A stretch of 64,000 nucleotides of DNA from Burkholderia sp. lig30 (GCF_000687455.2 NZ_JGVW01000053.1:89588-153587); one strand, 5' to 3'. Counted from the first letter of the stretch, positions 26,070 to 35,179 are shown. Numbers and translations: made by a program. Notes: generated by a model from the letters alone, not told the origin.

Positions 26070-27011
26070 TTAAGTCGTGCCCGGCAGCGGACTTGAGACG
26101 AGCACGGCAGCCACCACCAGCACGCTGGCCAGGACGAGCGACTCGACCTGGAGTACCGCACCGAAACGGCGCAGCAGCCCCGTAGGCGTGGCTGCGGAAG
26201 GGTTTTTCAACACGGACAGCAACTTTGGCATCTCGAAGAAGCGATTGTGTCCACCGAGCGCCGCGGCAATCAGGACAAGTGCGAGCTTGAGCAGCAGAAC
26301 CTGTCCATATGCCGACTCCAGCAAGTTGGAAGGCGTATTGACTCCCCGCCATCCGTTGTATGCGCCCGTACTGAACAGGACAATCAATGCGTAAGTCGAT
26401 GCGTCGGAGAGCGACTGCACGAACGATGCGCCGTTCTGGCGTTCGCTTCCTGGTACGCAAATCAGACGAGGCATTACCACGTATGTTGTCACGAGCACGA
26501 GGCCGACCCACGCGCTGATAGCCAGCAAATGCAGCCAATCCACCCAAACTGGCAGACTGAATAGCCCCGTATCCACTGGATGCCCGCCATTACTGCGCGC
26601 AAGCGCGACGCCGGCCAATGCAGTCCACATCATGAGCGGGAAGCGTGTTTCGCTTCCTGAGCGCAGGAATGACAGCATGACGATACAGAGGGTGAAGCCG
26701 GCACCGACCGACCACGCGTGCCCAAAGCCGGTTTCCACGACCATCGACCACACTGCGGGGCCGGCTTCGAACAGCGTCGACTCGCTCATCAATGCACAGT
26801 GTGCCCAGAGTGACAGCACGCTTGCCAGCAGCGAGACAATGGACGCAATGCGCAGTGTCGCCACCAGACGTTGGCCAATACCAACTTGCCAGTCAGACTC
26901 GCCGCGAGCGAGCCATTGGCTACTGAGCAACGCGCCGACGATGACGGCGAAACCAACGTTCTGCATGGCCACCGCAACCAGCCGCAAGATGCCGAGAAAC
27001 CCGTCGTTCAT
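26070..27011 (-). CDS. copD: Copper resistance inner-membrane protein CopD
   Basis: A 313-residue CopD-family protein with about eight hydrophobic segments, for example VAVAMQNVGFAVIVGALLSS and WVDWLHLLAISAWVGLVLV. It retains the conserved histidines and Trp-Gly motifs in those helices. CopD is thought to move copper across the inner membrane, with CopC as its periplasmic donor. The ATG overlaps the copC stop by one base; a GTG one codon earlier is an alternative start. Confidence 0.93.
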   Translation of the reverse strand: MNDGFLGILRLVAVAMQNVGFAVIVGALLSSQWLARGESDWQVGIGQRLVATLRIASIVSLLASVLSLWAHCALMSESTLFEAGPAVWSMVVETGFGHAWSVGAGFTLCIVMLSFLRSGSETRFPLMMWTALAGVALARSNGGHPVDTGLFSLPVWVDWLHLLAISAWVGLVLVTTYVVMPRLICVPGSERQNGASFVQSLSDASTYALIVLFSTGAYNGWRGVNTPSNLLESAYGQVLLLKLALVLIAAALGGHNRFFEMPKLLSVLKNPSAATPTGLLRRFGAVLQVESLVLASVLVVAAVLVSSPLPGTT

Positions 27012-27385
27012 CACTTCACCTTGAAGGTATATGTGCCCTTCGTCTTGTGAGAATCAGCGGTCATCACGGCCCACTGGACCGTGTACGTACCCGATGCCAG
27101 CCTGGGCACCGCGACGGTCATCGCACGCGGGTTAGACGCGTCGACCCGCGCCTTTTCCTTCGTGACGGCGGCACCGCTTGCGTCGGATACCTTTACCGAG
27201 CTGAAGGTCGGTTCGAGGTCTTCGTTGAAGGACAGGCGCAGCGCATCTGGCGCGACGTCGACCGTGCTGCCAGATGCGGGAACCGCGCTTTCCAGCTTGC
27301 CGTGTGCCAACGCCGAGACCGGCACGAGCGCGATCGTGCTGGCCGCAGCCATGCCGGCCAGATGCTTGAGAGTAAGTGTCTTCAT
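27011..27385 (-). CDS. copC: Periplasmic copper-binding protein CopC
   Basis: A 124-residue exported protein with a signal peptide ending ALA, then HGKLESAVPASGS, the N-terminal His of the Cu(II) site. The cupredoxin-like fold ends with MTADSHKTKGTYTF, which provides the Asp and second His of that site. It lacks the Met-rich Cu(I) loop of Pseudomonas CopC, so it is the Cu(II)-only type. It is directly coupled to copD. Confidence 0.94.
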   Translation of the reverse strand: MKTLTLKHLAGMAAASTIALVPVSALAHGKLESAVPASGSTVDVAPDALRLSFNEDLEPTFSSVKVSDASGAAVTKEKARVDASNPRAMTVAVPRLASGTYTVQWAVMTADSHKTKGTYTFKVK

Positions 27386-27448
27386 AGTGTTGCTCGTCTC
27401 GAATGGTCGCGGCGGGGACGCGATACCAATGCGCCCCGCCAGATGTCG

Positions 27449-27796
27449 TCACTGCTTCTTCAGCTTCACCACGGTGAGCGCGCCATTGACTTCCTCGGCC
27501 ACGAAGTCGATCTTGTCGCCGACCTTCACCTGAGACAGCATCGCCGGGTCCTTGACCTTGAAGACCATCGTCATCGCTTCCATGCCGAGGTTCTCGAGCG
27601 GGCCGTGCTTGATGGTCAGCTTGCCGGCTGCCAGGTCGACCTTCCTGATTTCGCCGTGCGACATGCTGTCTTTCATGTCGGCGGATTGCATGGCCGCACT
27701 GCCCATGCTCATGTTGCCCATGTCACCGGCCGCATACGAGGCAGCGGAAAAGGCCAGTGCACAGCCCATCGCAATCGAAACAAGTGCTTTTTTCAT
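27449..27796 (-). CDS. Second CusF-like periplasmic Cu/Ag-binding protein
   Basis: A 115-residue paralogue of the CusF protein near cusA. It has a signal peptide ending near SYA, a Met-rich segment (GDMGNMSMGSAAM), and the fold motif TIKHGPLENLGMEAMTMVF. The Trp of the classical site is again Met. A GGAGAAAGCACG site precedes the start. It lies between the multicopper oxidase and copC genes, where it could carry Cu(I) between them. Confidence 0.9.
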   Translation of the reverse strand: MKKALVSIAMGCALAFSAASYAAGDMGNMSMGSAAMQSADMKDSMSHGEIRKVDLAAGKLTIKHGPLENLGMEAMTMVFKVKDPAMLSQVKVGDKIDFVAEEVNGALTVVKLKKQ

Positions 27797-27862
27797 CGTG
27801 CTTTCTCCAGAGTTGAGGTGATGAAATCATTAGTCAGGTGAGCCCCGACCTTGTTGGATCAT

Positions 27863-29158
27863 TCAGCTATCCGGCAGCTCGCCGGTGTATTCGTACGCCA
27901 CGGTGCCCTTCGGGTGCCTGAACCAGCCCGGGTCGCGGTAGTCGTTTCGGCCGAGGCCCTGCCGCACCTTGACGACCGTGAACATGCCGCCCATTTCCAG
28001 CGGGCCGAACGGTCCGGTGCCGGTCATCATCGGCAGCGTGTTGTCAGGCAGCGGCATCTCCATCTCGCCCATCGCACCGCCCGTGCTGCCCATCGCCATG
28101 TAATCCGGCACCAGCTTGTTGATGCGCTTCGCGAGGTCCTTCTGCGGCACGCCGATGAGGTTCGGCACCTGGTGTCCCATCGCATTCATCGTGTGATGCG
28201 ACTTGTGGCAATGGAAAGCCCAGTCGCCTGGCCGGTTTGCAGTGAACTCGATCGCGCGCATCTGCCCGACGGCGACGTCGGTCGTCACTTCCGGCCAGCG
28301 CGCCGACGGCGGTATCCATCCCCCATCGGTGCCGACGACCTCGAAGCTGTAGCCGTGCAGGTGAATCGGGTGATTCGTCATCGTCAGATTGCCGAACCGG
28401 ATGCGGACTCGGTCGCCCGCGCGCACCGGCAGCGGGTCAATCCCCGGAAATACGCGCGAATTCCACGTCCACATGTTGAATTCGGTCATCGTGTTGACGC
28501 GCGGCGTGTAGCTGCCGGGGTCGATGTCGTATGCAGACATCAGGAACACGAAGTCGCGGTCTACCGGCATCACGCCCCGGTCCTTCGGATGCACGATGAA
28601 CGTGCCCATCATCCCCATCGCCATCTGCACCATCTCGTCCGCGTGCGGGTGATACATGAAGGTGCCGTGCTTCTCGAGCTGAAACTCGTACACGTAGGTC
28701 TTGCCGGGCGGAATCTGCGGTTGTGTGAGACCGCCGACGCCGTCCATTCCGCAGGGAAGCAGCATGCCGTGCCAGTGGACCGTGGTGTGCTCCGGCAGCT
28801 TGTTGGTCACGAAGATGCGGACCTTGTCGCCCTCGACCGCCTCGATCGTCGGGCCAGGCGACTGGCCGTTGTAGCCCCAGAGATTGGCTTTCATGCCGGG
28901 CGCCATTTCGCGAACGACCGGCTCCGCCGTCAGGTGGAATTCTTTCCAGCCGTTTTTCATGCGCCACGGCAGTGACCAGCCGTTCAGCGTCGTCACCGGC
29001 GTGTAGGGCCGCCCGTTGGGCGGCTGAAGCGGCGGCTGCGTGTCGGGCCGCGCCATCGTCGGCGCCTCCGGCAGCGAGGCTGCCCCGGCTTTGCTGACCA
29101 GCGCGGCACCCAGCAATGCGGCGCCCGAGCCGCTCAGGAATGTTCGTCGTGACACCAT
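27863..29158 (-). CDS. Tat-exported multicopper oxidase
   Basis: A 431-residue multicopper oxidase with a twin-arginine signal (VSRRTFLSGSGAALLGAALV). All four copper motifs are present: HWHGM, HPHADE, HPIHLHG and HCHKSHHTMNAMG, so both the type 1 and trinuclear centres look intact. It should oxidise toxic periplasmic Cu(I) to Cu(II). It is shorter than the roughly 600-residue CopA and lacks its long Met-rich insert. Met residues (MEMPLPDNTLPMM) near the C-terminus may bind substrate copper. The start follows the TolC-type gene stop by one base; a longer upstream frame is rejected because it displaces the Tat signal. Confidence 0.93.
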   Translation of the reverse strand: MVSRRTFLSGSGAALLGAALVSKAGAASLPEAPTMARPDTQPPLQPPNGRPYTPVTTLNGWSLPWRMKNGWKEFHLTAEPVVREMAPGMKANLWGYNGQSPGPTIEAVEGDKVRIFVTNKLPEHTTVHWHGMLLPCGMDGVGGLTQPQIPPGKTYVYEFQLEKHGTFMYHPHADEMVQMAMGMMGTFIVHPKDRGVMPVDRDFVFLMSAYDIDPGSYTPRVNTMTEFNMWTWNSRVFPGIDPLPVRAGDRVRIRFGNLTMTNHPIHLHGYSFEVVGTDGGWIPPSARWPEVTTDVAVGQMRAIEFTANRPGDWAFHCHKSHHTMNAMGHQVPNLIGVPQKDLAKRINKLVPDYMAMGSTGGAMGEMEMPLPDNTLPMMTGTGPFGPLEMGGMFTVVKVRQGLGRNDYRDPGWFRHPKGTVAYEYTGELPDS

Positions 29159-29159
29159 C

Positions 29160-30617
29160 TCATTTACCTTCGGCGTTCTTGAGCAGCGCTGCAGGCATGG
29201 CTGCAGCGGTTGTGGATGACGGGGTTGGGCGAGCGGAAGCGTCCGCCGGACGGTCGGCCGGCGGAAGGCGTCCACCCAACGCAAGTTGCAGGTCGGTTTC
29301 CGCGAGCCAGTAGTCCTTCAGCGCGTCGATGTAGCCGTTGACCGCATTGACCTGTTCTCGCGAATCGGCGAGCAGGTCGAACGCGCTGGCGAGCATGCCG
29401 TTGTAGCGCAGCAGCATCTCGTCGGAGATGGTCTTGCGCAACGGCACCACCTCGTCGCGGTAATGCTTTGCGATGTCGTAATTCGTCACGTAGGCGACGT
29501 ACGATTCACGGACTTCGGAACGCGCGTCGACGGCCGTCTGCGCGAGCTTGTTCGCCGATTGCATGTACAGCGCTTCCGCACGCGCAACCTTGGCGCTACC
29601 CCAATCGAAAATCGGAATCTCGACGCTGATTTCGTAGCCGTGCTCGTGCCCTTTGTCGGTCTCGAAGTTGTCGAGGTAACCGACCTCCAGCGCATTGACG
29701 AAGCGCGTCGCCTTGCTCAGGCCGAGGGACGTCGCGACGCCCTGCGTGCGCAACTTCGCAGCCTGGATGTCGAGCCGGTTCTGCATCGCGAAGACCTCCA
29801 GGTCCTTCAGTTCCGGCCGCTCGCTGGGCACGTCCGGCAGCCGGTCCGGCAAGCTGAATTGCGTCGCCGCGCCCCACACACCCATCACGCGAGTCAGCTT
29901 CTCTCGCGCCGCGAAGGCGTGTTGCCGCGCCTTCGCGAGCTGAGTCGTCGCGTCGGCATAAAACGCCTGCTCGCGCGCATAGTCGAGCCGGCTGGCGTTG
30001 CCTGCCTGCTGCATCCGGTGCGCCAGTTCTGCACCGGCACTGGCGGAATCCTTGACCTGTTCGGCGTATTTCGCCGACTGCGCCGCGGCCACGGCGCTCA
30101 CGTATGCGCGGCGCGCGTCGGCGGCCACCTTGAGCATCGCGTCAGCCGTCTCCAGCCGGGTCTGCTCGAAGCGGCGGCGCTCGATGCGCGTGGCCAGCGG
30201 CAACGTCAGGATGGCCAGCACATTCGCGGAAAACGTGCGCGTGATGCCGAGGTTGTCGCTCCAGCGCGTGCGGCTGAAGCTGAAGCCGGGATTCGGCAGG
30301 CGGCCGGCCTGGACAAGGTCCGCTTCCGAGACGCCCAGTTCGGCGTAGGACGCCTGCAATCCCGCGTTGTTGAGCAACGCGACCTGGACGGCGTCATCCA
30401 TGGCCAGCGGTTTTCCGAGGAGCTCGCGCGTGCGTTGCGCGACTGCGTCACGGTCCTGGTCGGTACGGACGAAGACCGCCTCCTTCCCGAGCCGCTCCGA
30501 TGCGGTGGTCGAAACGGTATTGAAACCGCCGTCCCGGGAAAAGGTCGTACAGCCGGCGAGCACGACCAGCGCGGCCGCACCGGCCATCACCCGAATGGGA
30601 ATGCGTCGATCGGTCAT
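29160..30617 (-). CDS. TolC-family outer-membrane lipoprotein
   Basis: A 485-residue TolC-family protein with a lipobox (VVLAGCTTF, Cys22) and paired helical repeats (DDAVQVALLNNAGLQASYAE; IFDWGSAKVARAEALYMQSA). It is a second outer-membrane factor in the island, encoded with the multicopper oxidase rather than with an RND pump. It could serve CusAB as an alternative duct or take part in periplasmic copper handling. The start overlaps the preceding small gene by four bases. Confidence 0.9.
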   Translation of the reverse strand: MTDRRIPIRVMAGAAALVVLAGCTTFSRDGGFNTVSTTASERLGKEAVFVRTDQDRDAVAQRTRELLGKPLAMDDAVQVALLNNAGLQASYAELGVSEADLVQAGRLPNPGFSFSRTRWSDNLGITRTFSANVLAILTLPLATRIERRRFEQTRLETADAMLKVAADARRAYVSAVAAAQSAKYAEQVKDSASAGAELAHRMQQAGNASRLDYAREQAFYADATTQLAKARQHAFAAREKLTRVMGVWGAATQFSLPDRLPDVPSERPELKDLEVFAMQNRLDIQAAKLRTQGVATSLGLSKATRFVNALEVGYLDNFETDKGHEHGYEISVEIPIFDWGSAKVARAEALYMQSANKLAQTAVDARSEVRESYVAYVTNYDIAKHYRDEVVPLRKTISDEMLLRYNGMLASAFDLLADSREQVNAVNGYIDALKDYWLAETDLQLALGGRLPPADRPADASARPTPSSTTAAAMPAALLKNAEGK

Positions 30618-30901
30618 TGGCCGGCACCCTCATGTGTCGAGTGATGACTCGTGTTCGAGGGACGGTCGGAGGTTACCCCGCGCTTCGCCCCGGATCGGGC
30701 GGGCATCACGGCGCGGTTCACCTGTTGCCACGTCGGGGCTTCACCGTCCTTGTACGGTTGGTAATCGTCAAATGCCGACGAAGCGGCAACCGCCGGGACC
30801 GACGCTGCCGCGTCCGACGGGTCGGGAACGGACGTCGTAGCGAGGACGAGCGTCGGCAATGCTGCCGCCGCGCCGACCAGCGCTGCAGAAAGGATTCGCA
30901 T
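30614..30901 (-). CDS. Small exported protein of unknown function
   Basis: A 95-residue protein with a clear signal peptide (MRILSAALVGAAAALPTLVL, cleavage near ATT) and a low-complexity mature part rich in Ala, Ser and Pro. It ends with a His-containing tail (SNTSHHSTHEGAGQ). I do not recognise the family. Its stop overlaps the TolC-type gene start, so it is part of the same operon with the multicopper oxidase. Periplasmic metal binding is only a suggestion. Confidence 0.7.
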   Translation of the reverse strand: MRILSAALVGAAAALPTLVLATTSVPDPSDAAASVPAVAASSAFDDYQPYKDGEAPTWQQVNRAVMPARSGAKRGVTSDRPSNTSHHSTHEGAGQ

Positions 30902-30988
30902 GGTTTTTCTCGTCGAATGTCACCCGGCGGCCGGAACGGGCCGCCAAAGCGAGATGAACGCCGCAGCACACACGCTGCGACGCGAAGC

Positions 30989-31393
30989 TCAGACGAGAAG
31001 GGTTCGGGGAGGCCGCTCGATGCCGGCGGTCAGAAATGACGCGGCTGCGGTAGAAGACGGTGGGAAGACAGCGGTAAGCGCGGAATCGAGCGACCGCGCG
31101 ACCGACGGCGCGGTTGGCACTCCAGCGCCGACGCAACATGACACGCAGGTCGAGCACGCGTGCGCGTGGTGGGTATCGCCCAGACTGTGCCGGTGCACAC
31201 CGTCGTCGGTGGCCGCGTGTACGTCGGCCGTTTCATGGCGATGCCCGGCAACCGGTTGCCCGGCGTCGATGGCGAACCGGGCGTCTTCGTCCGCATGTGC
31301 CGCCGCGCACTGCATGGCAATAGCAGCGAACGACTGAACCGGAAGGCTCAGTGCAAGGAACAGGACGAGGAAGAGTTTGCGCCAGTACGACAT
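30989..31393 (-). CDS. Small exported His/Cys-rich protein, possibly CopL-like
   Basis: A 134-residue protein with a signal peptide (MSYWRKLFLVLFLALSLPVQ, cleavage near SFA). It has a His-rich segment (GHRHETADVH, GDTHHAHACSTCVSCCVGAG). Clustered His and CxxCxxCC residues suggest metal binding. Similar small proteins at the start of cop operons (CopL type) affect copper-dependent expression, but similarity here is only general. The start is the ATG of the signal peptide; a longer frame upstream has no support. It is the first gene of the large minus-strand copper cluster. Confidence 0.65.
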   Translation of the reverse strand: MSYWRKLFLVLFLALSLPVQSFAAIAMQCAAAHADEDARFAIDAGQPVAGHRHETADVHAATDDGVHRHSLGDTHHAHACSTCVSCCVGAGVPTAPSVARSLDSALTAVFPPSSTAAASFLTAGIERPPRTLLV

Positions 31394-31557
31394 GGGGCAG
31401 GAGTCTAGCATGACGTGACGCGCGTTGTGACGTCGGCAACGCGCAACGGCATCCGCAATCCGCCACGTCCTCGCCAGTGGGGGCTGCACACGCTCCATCA
31501 CTGGTCGAATCTCCCCCGAGATGACGCTCCCGCCGCGTTATCGAGTCGGCGACAAGG

Positions 31558-32055
31558 TCACATCACGACGGGCTTGCTGGATAACTCGTCCTGCGGAGGA
31601 CGGCGAGACGGGTAGTGCTTTTCGAGCAGTTCGGTGACGAGCGCAATCCCGTGTATCGAGCCGGACTCGAAGCTGCCCGCCCTGAATGCCGCTTCCATGG
31701 TGCGGCAGACCGCCTCCCATTCTTCGCTCGTGACGCGCGAGTGGATGCCCCGGTCCGCAACGATCTCGACGTCACGGTCGGCCAGCAGCAAGTAGATGAG
31801 TACGCCATTGTTGTGCTCGGTGTCCCAGCCCCGAAGCTCCGAAAACACTTCTATCGCGCGCTCGCGCGCGGTCTGCCCTCGAATCAATGCGGCGCTATGC
31901 AGCGCGCCCTCTACCGCGAAGCGCAGTTGGCCAGCGTGCGCGATGTGGCTCGCCTTTACAGCGGCTTCGATTTTTGCCAGCGTCGGTTTCGGGAAGACGG
32001 CATTGACCCGCCATCTTGTCATGAGCAGGTGCCGGACGGCGCGCCGGATATCCAT
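31558..32055 (-). CDS. TPM-domain protein, cytoplasmic
   Basis: A 165-residue protein of the TPM (TLP18.3/Psb32/MOLO-1) fold (FPKPTLAKIEAAVKASHIAH, RAIEVFSELRGWDTEHNNGV, LADRDVEIVADRGI). It has no signal peptide. It starts two bases past the preceding TPM gene stop and completes a lemA-TPM-TPM trio commonly seen in proteobacteria. The function is unknown; TPM proteins are linked to membrane or photosystem repair in other organisms. Confidence 0.85.
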   Translation of the reverse strand: MDIRRAVRHLLMTRWRVNAVFPKPTLAKIEAAVKASHIAHAGQLRFAVEGALHSAALIRGQTARERAIEVFSELRGWDTEHNNGVLIYLLLADRDVEIVADRGIHSRVTSEEWEAVCRTMEAAFRAGSFESGSIHGIALVTELLEKHYPSRRPPQDELSSKPVVM

Positions 32056-32057
32056 GG

Positions 32058-32903
32058 TTACCACCTCCCCGACGCGCCACCGCCGCCAAAGCCACCGCCA
32101 CCGCCTCGAAAGATGTCCCTTCCGGAACCTCGCCCCCCTGGGTGTCCGCCGATGTAGGGACCGCCGACGCGCATCCCCATCCCGGCGCCAATCAACGTGA
32201 ATACAAGAGAAATGACGCCGGCGACGATGGCGACGAGAATCGCACCGGACAATAGCCATGCCACGAACCCGACTGCGCCGCCGGTGATGACGGCCCCGGG
32301 AAGCCTGCCGAACAGGGTTCTCAGCACCCCGCCCGCGACCATCGTCAGCACGAACAACACCGGCAATAGACTGCCCGTGCCGCCGCCACGGGAATGGCGC
32401 GGAGGCGGAAGCGGTTCTCCGTCAATCACCCGCATGATGCTGTCCACCCCGGCCGACACGCCGCCGTAGAAATCGCCGCGCCGGAATCGCGGGACAATGA
32501 TGTCCTCGATGATGCGGTTGCTCGTGGCGTCCGTGAGCACGCCCTCCAGGCCGTAGCCGACCTCGATACGCAGCGTCCGGTCGTTCTTGGCGACGATGAG
32601 CAGGACGCCATCGTCCACACGTGTCCGCCCAAGCTTCCACTGCTCGACGACGCGGATGGAGTACTGCTCGATGGTCTCGGGTTGCGTCGTCGGCACGATG
32701 AGCACGGCAATCTGACTTCCCTTGCGCGCTTCGTAATCCTTCAGCGCTTGCTCCAGCGTGCTGCGTTGTTCATCCGACAGTGTGCCCGTCGCGTCGGTCA
32801 CGCGCGTGGAGAGCGCCGGCACTGGCTGCCCGGTCTGACTGACGGCGCCACTCCACCAGAACAGCGCGGCCAATGCGACCAGCGCCGCGCGAACCATCTT
32901 CAA
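32058..32903 (-). CDS. TPM-domain membrane protein, YgcG type
   Basis: A 281-residue protein with a signal peptide and a periplasmic TPM domain (residues about 35-150: VTDATGTLSDEQRSTLEQAL, QIAVLIVPTTQPETIEQYS, GRTRVDDGVLLIVAKNDR). Two membrane helices and a Gly-rich tail (GGGGGFGGGGASG) follow. The start is probably the TTG seven bases after GGAG, overlapping lemA by four bases; an ATG two codons later is the alternative. It works with LemA in an undefined envelope function. Confidence 0.88.
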   Translation of the reverse strand: MKMVRAALVALAALFWWSGAVSQTGQPVPALSTRVTDATGTLSDEQRSTLEQALKDYEARKGSQIAVLIVPTTQPETIEQYSIRVVEQWKLGRTRVDDGVLLIVAKNDRTLRIEVGYGLEGVLTDATSNRIIEDIIVPRFRRGDFYGGVSAGVDSIMRVIDGEPLPPPRHSRGGGTGSLLPVLFVLTMVAGGVLRTLFGRLPGAVITGGAVGFVAWLLSGAILVAIVAGVISLVFTLIGAGMGMRVGGPYIGGHPGGRGSGRDIFRGGGGGFGGGGASGRW

Positions 32904-33541
32904 TTTGCGGCTCCACTTGCCGGCGCCGGCGTAGTGCCAAAGTCCACGCGTGGCGGCCTGGCGATTTCCGCTTCGTTCGCGACTGCAAAGTTCGGCTTTT
33001 CCTTGTAGCCGAACGCCATCGCGGTCAGGTTGTTCGGGAACGAGCGAACCGTGACGTTGTAGTCCTGAACCGAGCGGATGTAGCGGTTCCGGGCCACGGT
33101 GATTCTGTTTTCGGTGCCCTCAAGTTGAGCCTGAAGGTCACGAAAGTTGGCGTCGGATTTGAGCTGAGGATAGTTCTCGGAAACCACGAGCAGCCGGGAA
33201 AGCGACGACGTGAGCTGTCCCTGGGCCGCCTCGAATTTCGCGAACGCAGCGGGGTCCGCCAGCAGTTCCGGCGTGGCGCGCATGGCGCCCACTTGAGCCC
33301 GGGCTTCGGTCACCCGCGTCAGAACCTCTTTTTCCTGGTTCGCATATCCCTTCACGGTGTTGACAAGATTCGGCACCAGGTCGGCGCGCCGCTGGTACTG
33401 GTTGAGCACTTCGGACCAGTTGGCCTTCACCTGCTCGTCCTGGGACTGGATGGCGTTGTAGCCACACCCGGACAGCATCACGCTGAAGGCCGTCATCAAT
33501 ACCGCGACCCACCGGGCGCGAAACGTCGAGAAGTGTTGCAT
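32900..33541 (-). CDS. lemA: LemA-family membrane protein
   Basis: A 213-residue LemA protein. It has an N-terminal lipoprotein-like signal (VMLSGCGYNAIQS), then the LemA helical bundle (VKANWSEVLNQYQRRADLVP, NLVNTVKGYANQEKEVLTRV, ENRITVARNRYIRSVQDYN). The family is widespread but its role is not known. It leads the lemA-TPM-TPM operon and is divergent from the Met-rich gene. Confidence 0.92.
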   Translation of the reverse strand: MQHFSTFRARWVAVLMTAFSVMLSGCGYNAIQSQDEQVKANWSEVLNQYQRRADLVPNLVNTVKGYANQEKEVLTRVTEARAQVGAMRATPELLADPAAFAKFEAAQGQLTSSLSRLLVVSENYPQLKSDANFRDLQAQLEGTENRITVARNRYIRSVQDYNVTVRSFPNNLTAMAFGYKEKPNFAVANEAEIARPPRVDFGTTPAPASGAAN

Positions 33542-33636
33542 GTCCTGCCCCCTTGTGGCCGTGTCGGCTGACCTCGATTGCGGTGCTGCCGGTTCTGTCT
33601 GCTGAAACGATGCTAAGCGGCTCGTGCTTGACGGGC

Positions 33637-33650
33637 TTGATTTGCGTCAA
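33637..33650. promoter_or_regulatory. Candidate FNR/ANR box
   Basis: TTGAT-TTGC-GTCAA matches nine of ten fixed bases of the FNR/ANR consensus TTGAT-N4-ATCAA. It sits in the divergent region between lemA and the Met-rich protein gene, and could make either gene respond to oxygen limitation. Confidence 0.4.
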
Positions 33651-33824
33651 TGGCGGCAGCCCTGCCTTGCGTGTCGATTTCATGAATGTCATGCGGCAAA
33701 ACCTGCTCGCAGCTCAACGACGAAGTCGCTCCGTGGCGGATTGAGCGAAGTCAATCCCTCTCCGGATGTGCGCGCTACATTGGAAGCGGCTGGCGCGTAC
33801 GCCGTCGAATAATTGGAGAACAGG

Positions 33825-34262
33825 GTGAAAAATTTGAATAAATGGGTTCTTGCCGCGGTCATCTCGTTGATGGCTGGCGCCGGTATCGCGCAGGGTGCGG
33901 AATCGGCATCCGATACGGACCATGCTGCGCATCATCCCGCAAACGCAAAGACCGCCAAGGCACCGAAGGTCAAGAAGGCAACGCCTGTCGATGACCAGAT
34001 GCGTGCGATGCAGGAAATGCACGAGAAGATGATGTCGGCCAGGACGCCGGAGGAGCGCGCAGCCCTCATGGATGAACAGATGAAGACCATGCAGGACGGC
34101 ATGGGAATGATGGGCATGATGGGCATGATGAACGACCAATCGGCAAAGATGCCGATGTCGCAGCGACATGAAATGATGGAAAAGCGCATGGACATGATGC
34201 AACTGATGATGCAGTCCATGATGGATCGTCAGGCCACGCAGGACCGTCCGCTGGCCAAGTAG
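33825..34262 (+). CDS. Exported Met-rich protein, probably copper-binding
   Basis: A 145-residue protein with a signal peptide (cleavage near AQGAE), a His-containing start of the mature chain (DTDHAAHHPANAK), and a C-terminal half very rich in Met. There MxxM and MM pairs recur, for example MGMMGMMGMMNDQ and MDMMQLMMQSMMD. Such spacing favours Cu(I)/Ag(I) binding. The start was set at the GTG six bases after GGAG; a TTG overlapping that site is the alternative. It opens a small plus-strand operon with DUF2933 and ICMT-like genes. Confidence 0.85.
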   Translation: MKNLNKWVLAAVISLMAGAGIAQGAESASDTDHAAHHPANAKTAKAPKVKKATPVDDQMRAMQEMHEKMMSARTPEERAALMDEQMKTMQDGMGMMGMMGMMNDQSAKMPMSQRHEMMEKRMDMMQLMMQSMMDRQATQDRPLAK

Positions 34263-34284
34263 CCTTTCTCCCGGGAGCGTTGCG

Positions 34285-34539
34285 ATGGACGATGACTCAC
34301 GCAGTTCGCGTCCCTTCTGGAAATCGCGCGCCGCGATCGCATGGCTGGTGTTCGGCGCGATAGCGATGTTCCTCTTGCTGTCGGAGCACCGTGCCCACGT
34401 TCTGGGGGTGTTGCCCTACCTGCTGCTCTTCTCCTGCCCCTTGATGCATCTGTTCATGCACCATGGACATCATCACCATGGCGAGGGGAAAGGCGATACG
34501 CACGCCGATTCGGGAGAGAACCATGCGCGGCACGGGTAG
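34285..34539 (+). CDS. DUF2933 small membrane protein
   Basis: An 84-residue protein with two short membrane helices (AIAWLVFGAIAMFLLLSEH; LGVLPYLLLFSCPLMHLFMH) and a His-rich tail (HHGHHHHGEGKGDTH). This is the DUF2933 layout, common in copper and silver resistance islands. The CP and His/Met residues at the end of helix 2 may bind metal. Its 3' end overlaps the start of the ICMT-like gene. Confidence 0.88.
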   Translation: MDDDSRSSRPFWKSRAAIAWLVFGAIAMFLLLSEHRAHVLGVLPYLLLFSCPLMHLFMHHGHHHHGEGKGDTHADSGENHARHG

Positions 34540-35179
34540 CGATTACGGATTGTGGGGACTGGTCGTCGTCAACTCTCTCGTCTTCATCATTTTCGCCTTC
34601 AGCTTCTTCAAGCCGAAGACGATGCGCGACTGGCGGTCCTTCGGCGCCTTCTCCGGGTTCATCGTGGCCCTGTTCGCGGAGATGTACGGCTTTCCATTGA
34701 CCATCTATCTGCTGTCGGGATGGATGCAGGCACGTTTTCCTCAAACCAATCTGCTGTCCCACGATGCTGGCCACCTGTGGTGGATGATGACGGGGCGCCA
34801 CGGCAATCCCCACTTTGGCTTGCCGCACCTTCTCGGCATCGCGCTCATCATCGGCGGCTTCTACTTGCTGTCCGTCGCGTGGCACGTGCTGTATGAGGCC
34901 CAACGGACGGGGACGCTGGCCACGACCGGACCGTACAGCAGAATTCGACACCCGCAATACGTCGCGTTCGTCCTGATCATGACCGGATTCCTGATGCAAT
35001 GGCCGACGCTCGTCACGCTGGTCATGTTCCCGATACTCGTCGTGATGTATGTTCGCCTCGCCAGGCAGGAGGAACACGACACGGAAGCGCGATTCGGGCA
35101 GGCGTGGCGCGACTATGCGGCAGTCACGCCGCGATTTTTCCCTCGCCTGTCCGATGACAGAGAGGTGCACGTTCATTGA
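34523..35179 (+). CDS. ICMT-like membrane methyltransferase family protein
   Basis: A 218-residue integral membrane protein of the isoprenylcysteine carboxyl-methyltransferase fold. The conserved C-terminal AdoMet-binding segment is present: TTGPYSRIRHPQYVAFVLIM and RQEEHDTEARFGQAWRDYA. Proteins of this family next to DUF2933 genes recur in metal islands, but their substrate is unknown. The start is the ATG after GGGAGAGAACC inside the DUF2933 gene rather than an upstream codon in frame. Confidence 0.85.
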   Translation: MRGTGSDYGLWGLVVVNSLVFIIFAFSFFKPKTMRDWRSFGAFSGFIVALFAEMYGFPLTIYLLSGWMQARFPQTNLLSHDAGHLWWMMTGRHGNPHFGLPHLLGIALIIGGFYLLSVAWHVLYEAQRTGTLATTGPYSRIRHPQYVAFVLIMTGFLMQWPTLVTLVMFPILVVMYVRLARQEEHDTEARFGQAWRDYAAVTPRFFPRLSDDREVHVH

